Shown: in pieces, positions 17,757 to 26,952 of the stretch
Layout of the letters: each line of letters opens with the position of its first letter
Numbering within the stretch: the first letter of the stretch is position 1
Origin: Lentzea aerocolonigenes
Lineage (GTDB): Bacteria; Actinomycetota; Actinomycetes; Mycobacteriales; Pseudonocardiaceae
NCBI RefSeq assembly: GCF_000955955.1
Contig: NZ_JYJG01000004.1
Location: forward strand, 67,374 to 131,373
DNA length: 64,000 bases
Direction: 5' to 3'
Position numbers and translations under genes: made by a program
The notes under the pieces: generated by a model
The model's input: only the letters and a program-made list of their open reading frames with translations
What the model was told of the DNA's origin: nothing
Databases searched by the model: none

Positions 17757-18533
17757 ATGGCCAAGCGACTCGACATCAAGGACCTGAACCTCTTCTACGG
17801 CAAGTTCCACGCCGTCGAGAACGTCTCGCTCCAGGTACCTCCGAAGAACGTGACGGCGTTCATCGGCCCCTCCGGCTGCGGCAAGTCGACCGTGCTGCGG
17901 TCGCTCAACCGCATGCACGAGGTGGCCATCGGCGCGCGCGTCGAGGGCAAGGTGCTGCTCGACGGCGAGGACATCTACGCGTCCACTGTGGACCCGGTCG
18001 AGGTGCGCCGCACCATCGGCATGGTGTTCCAGCGGCCGAACCCGTTCCCCACGATGTCCATTCGCGACAACGTGGTGGCGGGTCTGAAGCTCGCGGGCGT
18101 GAAGAACAAGAAGGAGCTCGACGAGGTCGCCGAGCGCTCGTTGCGCGGCGCCAACCTCTGGAACGAGGTGAAGGACCGCCTCGACAAGCCGGGCGGCGGC
18201 CTCTCCGGTGGTCAGCAGCAGCGTCTGTGCATCGCCCGCGCGATCGCGGTGCAGCCGGACGTCCTGCTGATGGACGAGCCCTGCTCCGCGCTGGACCCGA
18301 TCTCCACGCTGGCGATCGAGGACCTGATCACGGAGCTGAAGAAGGAGTACACGATCGTCATCGTGACTCACAACATGCAGCAGGCCGCGCGCGTGTCCGA
18401 CCAGACCGCGTTCTTCAACCTGCTGGGTGTCGGTCAGCCGGGCCAGCTGATCGAGGTGGACGACACGGAGAAGATCTTCTCCAACCCCGGCCAGAAGGCG
18501 ACTGAGGACTACATCTCCGGTCGCTTCGGCTAA
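17757..18533 (+). CDS. pstB: Phosphate ABC transporter ATPase PstB
   Basis: A 258-residue ABC ATPase: Walker [10 protein letters not shown] (about 36-44), Q-loop VFQRPNPFP, signature [14 protein letters not shown], Walker [14 protein letters not shown] and switch His in IVTHNMQQA. All catalytic residues are present and length is normal for PstB. It starts 10 bases after pstA and energises phosphate import. Confidence 0.95.
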   Translation: MAKRLDIKDLNLFYGKFHAVENVSLQVPPKNVTAFIGPSGCGKSTVLRSLNRMHEVAIGARVEGKVLLDGEDIYASTVDPVEVRRTIGMVFQRPNPFPTMSIRDNVVAGLKLAGVKNKKELDEVAERSLRGANLWNEVKDRLDKPGGGLSGGQQQRLCIARAIAVQPDVLLMDEPCSALDPISTLAIEDLITELKKEYTIVIVTHNMQQAARVSDQTAFFNLLGVGQPGQLIEVDDTEKIFSNPGQKATEDYISGRFG

Positions 18534-18543
18534 ATTGCTGGGC

Positions 18544-19740
18544 GTGAGCCCGCAAAGCAAGAGCCGCAAGAAGAAGCAAGGCAAGGCACCCGGCCGCCGG
18601 CCTCAGCAGCAGTCGCCCTACGCACCGCTGCTGGAGTCGGCGGCCGCGTTGCGTTCGGAGTCGTGGCTGCTGGCCGAGTCGTGGGCGAGCGAGCTGTTCG
18701 GCACGCTGTGGCTCGGTGCCTGGCGGTTCGAGGACTGGCTGGAGGCCTTCACGTCCGAGTACGGCCGGATGGTCGACGCCCTGAGCGAGATCGAGCAGCC
18801 GGAGGCGCTCACCGCGCTTCGTGCGCTGTCGGGCGTGGGCGACGCCGACCTCAGGGCCATGGTCACGACCGCGGCGAACGACCTGGCGGCCAAGGGTGTC
18901 GAGGATCCGGAGTGGTACTCGCCGGGCGCGCTGCCGGTGTTCCGCGACGCCTTCCTCGTCACGAACCTGTTGGGGGACGTGGAGGTCATCGCGTTCACCC
19001 AGGACCGCGCGGGTGTTCCCGAGACGATGATGTTCATGCGACAGCCGGTGCTCGGCGCCACCTCGATCGAGCTGTTCTCCACGCCGGACGAGGGCACGAT
19101 CGCGTTGCTCGAGGACATGATCTCCTCGACGCCCCAGGCGTTCCGCAACCAGATCACGCCGCTGACCGCGGAGCAGGTGTTCGACCGCCTGTGGCCGGAC
19201 GTCGAGCAGTTCTGGTCCGACGGTCCGGACGACGAAGCCGAAGAGAGCCTGATCGGCGACGACGAGGAGGCTCTGCACCCCGTTCAGCTGATGGCGCTCG
19301 CCGAGGCGCGCGTGAGTCTGCTGGTGCCGGGTGACTACGAGATTCCCGCCATCAGTCCGGAAAGGACGGATGAGGTCGTCGCGGCGTTCCTGGCTTCAGA
19401 GCACGGGATCGCTGACGTCGAGGCGGCGCGGGCGTTCGCTCAGCTCGTCGCTTCCGCTGCGGTGGAACAGAACCGCGACCCGGTCGAGTACGGGCCGGCC
19501 TCGCTCACCGCTGTGCTGATCATGAACTTGGCCGCGCGCGTGCACGTCTCGGACGAGGATTTGGCGCTGCTGCCGGAAATCGCGCGGGCGTGGGCGTACT
19601 TCACCGTCGAGGCACGGGATCTGCCGCGGGAGCAAGCCCTCGAGGAGTGGGACGAAGAACTGCCCACCGTGCTCGCCGAGTTCTCCGAGGCTTACGCCGA
19701 TCCGGAGCTCGCGGCAGAACGCGATGGGCAGTTTCGTTGA
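18544..19740 (+). CDS. Conserved actinobacterial protein of unknown function
   Basis: A protein of about 398 residues with a strongly basic N-terminus (SPQSKSRKKKQGKAPGRR) and then an all-alpha, acidic body without signal peptide, membrane helices or known catalytic motifs. It follows pstB by 10 bases on the same strand and ends 7 bases before the convergent phoU. I choose the GTG at 18544; a TTG three codons earlier is possible, and no ribosome site distinguishes them. I do not recognise a function. Nucleic-acid contact by the basic tail is conceivable but not shown. Confidence 0.6.
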   Translation: MSPQSKSRKKKQGKAPGRRPQQQSPYAPLLESAAALRSESWLLAESWASELFGTLWLGAWRFEDWLEAFTSEYGRMVDALSEIEQPEALTALRALSGVGDADLRAMVTTAANDLAAKGVEDPEWYSPGALPVFRDAFLVTNLLGDVEVIAFTQDRAGVPETMMFMRQPVLGATSIELFSTPDEGTIALLEDMISSTPQAFRNQITPLTAEQVFDRLWPDVEQFWSDGPDDEAEESLIGDDEEALHPVQLMALAEARVSLLVPGDYEIPAISPERTDEVVAAFLASEHGIADVEAARAFAQLVASAAVEQNRDPVEYGPASLTAVLIMNLAARVHVSDEDLALLPEIARAWAYFTVEARDLPREQALEEWDEELPTVLAEFSEAYADPELAAERDGQFR

Positions 19741-19747
19741 TCGAGGC

Positions 19748-20413
19748 TCAGAGGTTCTCGTCGCCACCGTAGCCGGGCATCCGGCCGGTGACGACGAAGA
19801 CCGTGCGCTTGGCGACCGACACGGCGTGGTCGCCGTAGCGCTCGTAGAAGCGGCCGAGCAGCGTCGTGTCCACTGCGGACGCGACGCCGTGCTGCCACTC
19901 CTTGTCCATGATCACCGAGAACAGGTGGCGGTGGATGTCGTCCATCGCGTCGTCCTCTTCTTCGAGGTTGCGCGCGCGGTCGACGTCCTTGTGGCGGATG
20001 ATCTCGGCCGCCTCCTTGGCGAGCTTGACCGCGATCCGGCCCATCTCCGCGAAGTACGGCTGGACGTCCGCCGGCACGGCGGACGCCGGGTGGCGGCGTC
20101 GCGCGGCCTTCGCCACGTGCAGCGCCAGGTCGCCCATGCGCTCGACGCTCTCGGCGGCGTGAATCACCGCGAGCACGGTGCGCAGGTCGGTCGCGACCGG
20201 TGCCTGCAGCGCGAGCAGCGCGTACGACTGCTCCTCGATGCTGGAGCGGACGTCGTCGACCTTCTGGTCACCGCTGATGACCTGCTCCGCGAGGCCGAGG
20301 TCGGCCTGCAGCAGTGCGGCGGTCGCGTTCTCCATCGCCGCCGCGACCATGCCGGTCATGTCGGCCAGTCGTCCGGCGAGCTCTTCTAGCTGGTCATGGT
20401 AGGCCTCGCGCAT
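19748..20413 (-). CDS. phoU: Phosphate signalling regulator PhoU
   Basis: A 221-residue all-helical protein with two PhoU repeats: MREAYHDQLEELAGRLADM and the DVRSSIEEQSYALLALQAP segment, then RYGDHAVSVAKRTVFVVTG at the C-terminus. The E/D-rich helices bind metal clusters in the family. PhoU restrains Pst and the Pho response. It is convergent with the pst cluster, as in mycobacteria (phoY2, Rv0821c). I start at the ATG at 20413 because the 13 residues upstream are not part of the fold. Confidence 0.9.
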   Translation of the reverse strand: MREAYHDQLEELAGRLADMTGMVAAAMENATAALLQADLGLAEQVISGDQKVDDVRSSIEEQSYALLALQAPVATDLRTVLAVIHAAESVERMGDLALHVAKAARRRHPASAVPADVQPYFAEMGRIAVKLAKEAAEIIRHKDVDRARNLEEEDDAMDDIHRHLFSVIMDKEWQHGVASAVDTTLLGRFYERYGDHAVSVAKRTVFVVTGRMPGYGGDENL

Positions 20414-20485
20414 GGCGCCCAGCCTACGTCCCGACCATCGCGGCAGCGACATGCCAGGATGAACCCGAGGTGAACCCCAGGCGAA

Positions 20486-23400
20486 TCACTTCGCGCAGGG
20501 GTCCTGTGCCGCGTTCACAATGGACAGATCGTTGCCCGCTTGTCCCTGGTTGGTGCCTGCCTGGGTACCCGCCTGCGGTGCCGCGACCTTGCCGTCGAAG
20601 TTCGCGCCGAGGGTCAGCAGGAGGGCTCCGCCCATCTCGGGCGCCTCCACCAGTTCCGCGGTGGGAATCGCGGCCCTGAGGGTTGCGGCCTTGTTCTCGT
20701 TGCCCTTCGCGTACTTGATGGTGGTCTTCGCTTCAGGCGCCGAGTCACCGACCTGGACGACCTTGAACCCTTGCCCCTGCAACGCGGTCGACGTGCGACC
20801 GGCTCCACCGGGGTTGGACTCGTCGCCGTTGCGCACCTGCACGGAGACCGTCTTGGGGTCGACCACCGTGCCGGGCTGGACCGGCGTGCTGTTCTGGTCA
20901 CCCGGCTTCGACTCGACCGGCTTCTCCTGCGGCAGAGGCGTTCCGTCGATGATCGTCTGGAACAGCTTCTTGACGTCGTCGTCCCGCAGTCGCTCGATGT
21001 TGTCGTCGTTCGACTTCGTCGGGCCCTCGTCGGTCCAGTGCGGCATCGTCACGAACGAAACACGGCCGGCGTCCAGGCTCTGCAACGAGTTCGCGAGTTC
21101 CAGCAGCTGTGCGACACCGATGTTGTCGCCGACCGTGGACGTCGTGAGCGCGTTGATGAAGTTGTTGAGCTTGGTCGGGCTCAGCAGCACCTCGTTCGAC
21201 AACGCCTGGCGCAGCATCGCCGACAGGAAACCCTGCTGCCGCTTGATGCGGTCGAAGTCTCCGCCGACGTCACCCGCGACCTTGCGGGCACGCACGTACG
21301 ACAGGGCCTGGTCGCCCTTGAGCGTGTACTTGCCCGGCTTGTCGATGACGACACCGAGCTCGTCGTCCTTGATCGCCTTGGGCGCGCAGATCGTCACGCC
21401 GCCGATCGCCGTCGACATCTCGCGGAAGCCGCTGAAGTTGATGCTGACGAAGTGGTTGATGTTGAGGCCGGACAGCTGCGTCATCATGTTGGCCACGCAC
21501 TCGGGCCCTCCGCTGCCGTAGACGGAGTTGGCCATGACCTCTTTCTCGGGAGCGAGAGGTCCGCCGTACTGGCCGTTGTCCGGGTTCCAGCTGCGGCACG
21601 CGGGCCGGTCGACCCGCACGTCGCGCGGCAGCGACACGATGACCATGCGCTTACGGTCCGCGGGGATGTGCGCGAGCATGATCACGTCCGACCGCGCGCC
21701 ACCCTCCTCGGCCTGGGTGCCGACGTTGTCCTCCGGCTTCGCGCCCGCCCGGGTGTCCGAGCCGACGAGCAGGAAGTTCTCGTCACCGAGCTGCTTCTCC
21801 GCCTGCTGCACGGCCTGCGTGTTGCCGCCGAGCGCGTCGATCTTCGGGATCTTGGAGTCGGCGTAGATCGTCGCGGCCCAGGCGAAGCCGGTCGACACGA
21901 ACACCACGGCCGCGGCGGCGATCGCCCCGACCTTGGCCCCGCGCATCAACCTGCGCTGCTGGGGCGTGCGGCCGGCGATCTTCTTCTCGCCTTCCTCGTC
22001 GCCCTCGGTCAGGCTCACCGGGTCGGCGAACTGGGTCGCCTCCTCCAGTTCGTCCTCGTCCTTGACCCACGGCATGAGCTTGGCGCGCCGTTCCTTGCGC
22101 TGGCGCTCCTGCTCGAGCAGTTCGTCGTGCACCGCAGAGAACCGCGCGAGCGTGTGGTCGACCTCGCGCCGCTTCTTGACGTCGTCGCCGATGGCCTCCA
22201 TCTCGGTGGTGAGGCACATCGGGTCCATGTCCTCGCGCTTCTCGACCTTGGCCACCCCGACCGCCGCGGCGATCTGGGTGGCTTCAGGACCGGGCGCGTC
22301 GGCCTTGGGCTCCTCGGCAGCGGGCTTGTTCGGTGCCGAGGGGGCACCGCCTGCCGCAGGAGGGGACGCGGCAGGGCCACCAGGACCGGCGGGGCCACCA
22401 GGACCGGCCGGTCCGGCGGGAGCAGCACCGAGCCGGTTGGAGATGGCCGCACCACCGGGCGCGGGCCGGGGACCGCTCGACTCTGCCCGCGGGGGCATGG
22501 GCCGGGGACCGCTCGACTCCGCGCGGGACGGCATCGGATGCCTGCCGGTCAGGTCCCCGTTCGGGGGCACGGCACGGCGATCAGGCCCCTCGCCAGGGGC
22601 GGGCGGGCGCTGAATGCCGGTGGACGACGGCGCCTCACCCGGCAGCAGGCGGCGGGGCGGACCGGCGTCCGGCGCTTCCGGTGCCTTGGGAGCGGGCGGG
22701 CGCGGGATGCCGTTCTGCGACGGCGCGTCGCCAGGAGCGAGCCTGCGCGGCGGTGCGCCGTTGATGTCAGGCGCCGGGCGGCGGATCGTGCCGCTGGGCA
22801 TGCCGTTCGCCTCTGGCACCCCGTTCGGCGCGGGACGCCGCGGGACACCGTTCGATGACGGTGCCTCGCCGGGAGGCATGCGGCGCGGGTCCCCGGGTGC
22901 CGGGGGGCGCTGGATGCCGTTGGACGACGGTGCGTCGCCGGGCACGAGCCTGCGCGGAACACCGTTCGGCACACCGTTGGGAGCGCCGTTCGGAGGCATG
23001 GGCCGTTGACCGGTCTGCTCACCAGGAGGAACCGGCCTGCGCTGCATCCCGGTCGCGTCGGGACGCGGGCGCGTCCCGGTCTGCTCACCAGGAGGAGGCG
23101 GGTAGGCACCGTTCTGGGCGGGCCGCGGCGGCGCCTGGTCGGCCATCGGCGGCCGCGGGCGCGTACCCGTCTGCTCACCAGGCCGGTGAGCGACGGGCGG
23201 CTGCTGCCGCGGTTGCTGTGGCTGCTGCACAGGCGGATCAGGCAGAGCGCGCCTGCCCGTTGCCGGCGCCACGGGCAGTGCACGCCTGCCCGTGGCGGGT
23301 GCGGGTGGGTCAGGCAGGGCACGCCTGCCTGTCGTGGGAGCGTCGGGCGAGCCTGGCGGGACGGGCCGGGGGATGTTCGTCCTGCTGTGCTGCTCGATGA

Positions 23401-23593
23401 GGTCCGAGACGCTCAGGCCCCCAGAGCCTTCCATCGAGCGACGTCTACGGCCGGTCGGCTGGTCCTGCTGCTGGGGATCCTGATCACCACGGGAAGAGGG
23501 GCCGCCACGTCGGGGGTCGTCGGGCACCCAATCTCCCTTCTGGGTCAGAAGCTGTAGCGGTTCGTCATTACGAGATGACGACGACCGGGACAC
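20486..23593 (-). CDS. LytR-CpsA-Psr (LCP) cell-wall ligase with very long Pro-rich N-terminus and LytR_C domain
   Basis: This 1035-residue type II membrane protein starts with about 540 cytosolic residues, mostly Pro/Gly/Arg-rich repeats, followed by an acidic/basic segment and one membrane helix at about 550-575. The LCP catalytic domain starts at about 600 (LLVGSDTRAG, then RSDVIMLAHI, SLPRDVRVD, and RIKRQQGFLSAML) with the Arg and Asp residues that bind the polyprenyl pyrophosphate. LytR_C lies at about 912-1000. LCP proteins attach arabinogalactan or teichoic polymers to peptidoglycan. The GTG start is tentative. The N-terminal tail is far longer than in most LCP proteins and could act as a scaffold. 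Confidence 0.88.
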   Translation of the reverse strand: MSRSSSSRNDEPLQLLTQKGDWVPDDPRRGGPSSRGDQDPQQQDQPTGRRRRSMEGSGGLSVSDLIEQHSRTNIPRPVPPGSPDAPTTGRRALPDPPAPATGRRALPVAPATGRRALPDPPVQQPQQPRQQPPVAHRPGEQTGTRPRPPMADQAPPRPAQNGAYPPPPGEQTGTRPRPDATGMQRRPVPPGEQTGQRPMPPNGAPNGVPNGVPRRLVPGDAPSSNGIQRPPAPGDPRRMPPGEAPSSNGVPRRPAPNGVPEANGMPSGTIRRPAPDINGAPPRRLAPGDAPSQNGIPRPPAPKAPEAPDAGPPRRLLPGEAPSSTGIQRPPAPGEGPDRRAVPPNGDLTGRHPMPSRAESSGPRPMPPRAESSGPRPAPGGAAISNRLGAAPAGPAGPGGPAGPGGPAASPPAAGGAPSAPNKPAAEEPKADAPGPEATQIAAAVGVAKVEKREDMDPMCLTTEMEAIGDDVKKRREVDHTLARFSAVHDELLEQERQRKERRAKLMPWVKDEDELEEATQFADPVSLTEGDEEGEKKIAGRTPQQRRLMRGAKVGAIAAAAVVFVSTGFAWAATIYADSKIPKIDALGGNTQAVQQAEKQLGDENFLLVGSDTRAGAKPEDNVGTQAEEGGARSDVIMLAHIPADRKRMVIVSLPRDVRVDRPACRSWNPDNGQYGGPLAPEKEVMANSVYGSGGPECVANMMTQLSGLNINHFVSINFSGFREMSTAIGGVTICAPKAIKDDELGVVIDKPGKYTLKGDQALSYVRARKVAGDVGGDFDRIKRQQGFLSAMLRQALSNEVLLSPTKLNNFINALTTSTVGDNIGVAQLLELANSLQSLDAGRVSFVTMPHWTDEGPTKSNDDNIERLRDDDVKKLFQTIIDGTPLPQEKPVESKPGDQNSTPVQPGTVVDPKTVSVQVRNGDESNPGGAGRTSTALQGQGFKVVQVGDSAPEAKTTIKYAKGNENKAATLRAAIPTAELVEAPEMGGALLLTLGANFDGKVAAPQAGTQAGTNQGQAGNDLSIVNAAQDPCAK
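22390..23350 (-). repeat. Coding repeats: Pro-rich decapeptide-like units in the LCP protein
   Basis: The N-terminal tail contains imperfect repeats of at least three kinds: TGRRALP (several copies), PGEQTGTRPRP and PGDAPSSNGIQRPPAP. The DNA is correspondingly repetitive (CACCAGGAGGAACCGGC-like and GACGGCGC-like blocks). The copies differ at third positions, so they are not recent duplications. Confidence 0.75.
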
Positions 23594-23736
23594 AAGGGTT
23601 GCATCACCGGGCGTGTCAGTTGCGCCCGCGATACTACGGATGTAGGCGACTTCTGACGACCACTCCGGGTGATACGGCTTCGATCTATACGCGATTACGC
23701 GCAGTCCGCTTGCCCTGAACGGGTGAGCCAGCTCAC

Positions 23737-24585
23737 TCAGTAGTAACCGAGAACACGTGTCTCGGTGATGGCACGCCGACCAGACGCCTCGCCTGCGAGA
23801 CGGACCCGTCCGTCTGCACGGTACGCCACCGCGTTACGTCCCGACTGCTTGGCCGTGTAAAGCAGGCTGTCGGCGCGCAGCAGCTGCTGTTCGGCGCTCA
23901 CCGCCGGGCGTTCAGGAGCCTCGTCGGCCGGCGGTTCGTAGGCGAGGCCCGCGCTGACGGTCACGCGCAGGCCCGGCGCGATCTCCTGCCACGGGTGACG
24001 CTCGACACGTTCGCGGGCCGCCTCGGCGATCTCCACGGCCGTCGCGGCGTCCACCCGCGGCAGCACGAGCACGAACTCCTCGCCGCCGTAGCGGGCGCAG
24101 AAAGCGTCCTCGGGCAGGCCCTGCTGGAGCAGCTCCACCACGCGTTGCAGCACGCGGTCGCCCAGCAGGTGCCCGAAGTTGTCGTTGACCTGTTTGAACC
24201 AGTCGAGGTCGATCAACGCGATGGCGAGCCCGTGCCGGCACGCGCCGTGCTCGGCCAGCAGGTCCATCAGCCGCTGGTCGAGGTAGCGGCGGTTGTAGGA
24301 GTCGGTGAGGCTGTCGCGCAGGCTCTGCTCGCGTGCCTCGGCGTGCTCCCTGCGCAGCCGGTCGACCTCGCGGCGCAGCTGTTCGGGAACGTGCGGCTCC
24401 TCGACCTGGTCGGCGTGCACGAGGTCGAGAGCGGAACGCAGGTGCTGGTAGGCCTGGCGCCACTGGCCGCGGGAGGCGAGCAACGTCGCGATGGACTCGT
24501 GCAGCCCCACCAGCCCAGGACCCTGCCGGTCGACGCTGGCGTCGTCCTGCGGGGTCTCTGCGATCTCGGGTCGCAGCGCGGTCAT
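23737..24585 (-). CDS. Diguanylate cyclase (GGEEF domain)
   Basis: A 282-residue cytosolic protein. The N-terminal 100 residues contain a single TPR-like segment (HESIATLLASRGQWRQAY) and a coiled stretch. The C-terminal GGDEF domain begins near DSLTDSYNRRYLDQRL and has the active motif GGEEF, preceded by DLDWFKQVND metal/substrate residues, so it should make c-di-GMP. The inhibitory RxxD I-site five residues before GGEEF is absent (PEDA instead). I start at the ATG at 24585, which has AAGGAGGT 7 bases upstream; an in-frame GTG at 24594 lies inside that site. Confidence 0.87.
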   Translation of the reverse strand: MTALRPEIAETPQDDASVDRQGPGLVGLHESIATLLASRGQWRQAYQHLRSALDLVHADQVEEPHVPEQLRREVDRLRREHAEAREQSLRDSLTDSYNRRYLDQRLMDLLAEHGACRHGLAIALIDLDWFKQVNDNFGHLLGDRVLQRVVELLQQGLPEDAFCARYGGEEFVLVLPRVDAATAVEIAEAARERVERHPWQEIAPGLRVTVSAGLAYEPPADEAPERPAVSAEQQLLRADSLLYTAKQSGRNAVAYRADGRVRLAGEASGRRAITETRVLGYY

Positions 24586-24726
24586 CGCGGTCACCTCCTT
24601 ACTTGCCAGGTGTCGTCCCCTAAGAGGCAGCGCTTGAGCAAGAAGGACGCGTGGGGGTGGGATTTCCCCCGTCCGGTTGACCGTCAGCTGCTCCGATCCA
24701 GTGAGCTTGGGTGATCAACAACCCGT

Positions 24727-25179
24727 TCAGCCACCGAGACAGGGCGCGAACCCGTACACCTCGTCGTCCAGAAGCACGACGTGCAGCGATCCGATCTGGC
24801 TGCCGATCACCGCGTCGTCCTGGCGCAGCGTGACCGTCACCGCGACGACGTAGACCTCCCCGCGCGGATGGGCCTTCTCGCCAGGGGGTGCCCAGTCGGC
24901 GTCCACCCGAAGCGTCGACCAGGTCGGCTCGACCTTGATCGTGGCGCCGCGAAGATCGCACGTTTTCTGCCGGAAGTCCGGATGTTGGGTGTCCTTCAAC
25001 AACTTCTGCTGCTGGGACGCACCCTCGTCGCCGGCCTTGTTCAGGTGTTCGTAGAACTCCTTGAACTTCGCCTTGCCGCCGTCGGTCAGCCGGACCGGTC
25101 GTGCCGTGCCCGCGACCGGACCGGCACAGCCCGCGAGGAGCGCGAGCGAGGCCAGCAAGACCGCGACCCGTTCAGCCAC
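24727..25179 (-). CDS. Putative lipoprotein of unknown function
   Basis: A 150-residue protein with a lipoprotein signal (LLASLALLAGC, Cys about 18) and a small alpha/beta C-terminal domain ending in GFAPCLGG. GTG start; its first 8 bases overlap the end of dus. No known domain is recognised. It is the last gene of the macro-domain / dus / lipoprotein run. Confidence 0.65.
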   Translation of the reverse strand: MAERVAVLLASLALLAGCAGPVAGTARPVRLTDGGKAKFKEFYEHLNKAGDEGASQQQKLLKDTQHPDFRQKTCDLRGATIKVEPTWSTLRVDADWAPPGEKAHPRGEVYVVAVTVTLRQDDAVIGSQIGSLHVVLLDDEVYGFAPCLGG

Positions 25180-26296
25180 CGGAGTGCATCACGTCCGCGC
25201 CGGCCGGCACCGTCGCGTCCTCGGGGTCGTCCAGCCACCCCTCCGGCAGCACGACCTTGGCCGAGGAACCCTGCCGTCCGCGCGGCCCCTCCGCGTTCTC
25301 CGGGAAGGGAATGCTCGGGTCGAGCTGGCCGATCAGGTCGTCCAGCTGCTGCAGGCTCGAGACCATCGCGAACGCCCGGCGCGTGTCGCCGCCGACCGGG
25401 AAGCCGTGCCAGTACCAGGCCATGTGCTTGCGCAGGTCCCGCAGGCCCTTGTCCTCGCCGTAGTGGGCGGCGAGCAGCTGCGCGTGTGTGCGGAGGATTT
25501 CCGCGACCTCGCCGAGGTTCGGTCCCTCGGGGATCTCGTTGCCCTGGAACGCCGCCTGCAGGTCGCGGAACAACCACGGCCTGCCAAGGCATCCGCGCCC
25601 GACGACCACGCCGTCGCAGCCCGTCTCCGCGACCATGTCGAGGGCGTCCTGCGCGCTGAAGATGTCGCCGTTGCCCAGGACCGGGATGCTCGTGACGGCT
25701 TCCTTGAGCCGCGCGATCCTGCTCCAGTCGGCCTTGCCGGAGTACCGCTGCGACGCCGTGCGCGCGTGCAGTGCCACGGCCTGTGCGCCCTCGTCTGCCG
25801 CGATACGTCCCGCGTCGAGGTACGTCAGGTGGTCGTCGTCGATGCCGATGCGGAACTTCACCGTGACCGGCATGTCTCCGGCGTTGCGAACCGCGGCCCG
25901 CACGATCCGCCGGAACAGCTCGCGCTTGTACGGCAGCGCGGCCCCGCCACCCTTGCGCGTCACCTTGGGCACCGGGCAGCCGAAGTTCATGTCCATGTGG
26001 TCGGCGAGGTTCTCGTCCACGATCATCTTCGTGGCCTCGCCGACGTTCTTCGGGTCGACGCCGTAGAGCTGCATCGACCGCGGGTTCTCACCCTCGTCGA
26101 ACGTGATCATGTGCATGGTCATGGCGTCGCGCTCGACCAGCGCCCGCGCCGTGATCATCTCGCAGACGTAGAGCCCTGCCCCGTACTGACGGCACAGCTG
26201 CCGGAACGCCACGTTGGTGATACCGGCCATGGGGGCCAGCACGACGGGCGGGTCGACGGCGAACGGGCCGATCTTCAGGGTGGAGGGAACGGACAC
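25172..26296 (-). CDS. dus: tRNA-dihydrouridine synthase
   Basis: A 374-residue FMN TIM-barrel. The family motifs are visible: APMAGITNVAFR near the N-terminus, MDMNFGCPVPKV with the catalytic Cys near residue 105, and HARTASQRYSG, GNGDIF and GVVVGRGCLGRPW for FMN binding. It reduces uridines in tRNA. The GTG at 26296 is preferred: the upstream in-frame sequence to 26509 overlaps the macro-domain gene. It starts 10 bases after the macro gene stop. Confidence 0.92.
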   Translation of the reverse strand: MSVPSTLKIGPFAVDPPVVLAPMAGITNVAFRQLCRQYGAGLYVCEMITARALVERDAMTMHMITFDEGENPRSMQLYGVDPKNVGEATKMIVDENLADHMDMNFGCPVPKVTRKGGGAALPYKRELFRRIVRAAVRNAGDMPVTVKFRIGIDDDHLTYLDAGRIAADEGAQAVALHARTASQRYSGKADWSRIARLKEAVTSIPVLGNGDIFSAQDALDMVAETGCDGVVVGRGCLGRPWLFRDLQAAFQGNEIPEGPNLGEVAEILRTHAQLLAAHYGEDKGLRDLRKHMAWYWHGFPVGGDTRRAFAMVSSLQQLDDLIGQLDPSIPFPENAEGPRGRQGSSAKVVLPEGWLDDPEDATVPAGADVMHSGG

Positions 26297-26306
26297 GCCC
26301 CTCAGG

Positions 26307-26831
26307 TTACGGCACTGACCTGCCGTGATCTTCGCCCAGCGCGACCGCTGTGGTGAGCGCCTCGCAGGTCTCCTCGTCGAACGCCACCAGCCGGATCCGG
26401 TCGATGACAGGTAGCGACCGCACCGCCCGGGCCGCCACCTGTGCCGCTCGGCCGGTGGGGAACCCGTAGACGCCGGTCGCGATCGCCGGGATCGCGATGC
26501 TCCCGACACCGAGCTCCGCGGCCAGCTTCAGCGAGTTCAGGTAGCAGTTCGCGAGGATCTCGTCCTCACCCCGCTCGCCGTCCTCCCAGACCGGCCCGAC
26601 CGTGTGGATCACGTACTTCACCGGCGCCAGGTCGAACGCGGGCGTGGCCACGGCGTTCCCCGGTTCGCACGGAGCGAGCTTCGCCCCGGCCTCCGCCAGC
26701 CTCGGCCCAGCCGCCCGGTGAACCGCCCCGTCCACTCCGCCGCCGCCCAGCAGCGACTCGTTCGCCGCCGTCACGATCGCGTCCACGTCCTCGGCCGTGA
26801 TGTCGCCCAGCACAACTTCGATCGTCCCCAT
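26307..26831 (-). CDS. Macro domain protein (ADP-ribosyl hydrolase / O-acetyl-ADP-ribose deacetylase)
   Basis: A 174-residue single macro domain: GDITAEDVDAIVTAANESLLGGGGVDGAVHRAAG holds the ADP-ribose loops (Asn and Gly-rich), and IAIPAIATGVYGFP holds the second loop. These families remove ADP-ribose or acetyl groups. Length is typical. It is first in a minus-strand run with dus. Confidence 0.87.
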   Translation of the reverse strand: MGTIEVVLGDITAEDVDAIVTAANESLLGGGGVDGAVHRAAGPRLAEAGAKLAPCEPGNAVATPAFDLAPVKYVIHTVGPVWEDGERGEDEILANCYLNSLKLAAELGVGSIAIPAIATGVYGFPTGRAAQVAARAVRSLPVIDRIRLVAFDEETCEALTTAVALGEDHGRSVP

Positions 26832-26952
26832 GCCAGGAAGCCTTGCACCTGCGCACTTCCGTCCGGGCGGACTTCACGCAGCGCGAACACCCCGGTGCCC
26901 CGATCGGGTGTCAGAGCCTTCTGCCAACATGCCCCTTGGAGGTGGCCTACGC

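Noticed and set aside
22390..23350. Possible CRISPR or tandem DNA repeats
   Set aside because: The repeats are in frame, of unequal length and codon-varied, so they are coding Pro-rich repeats.
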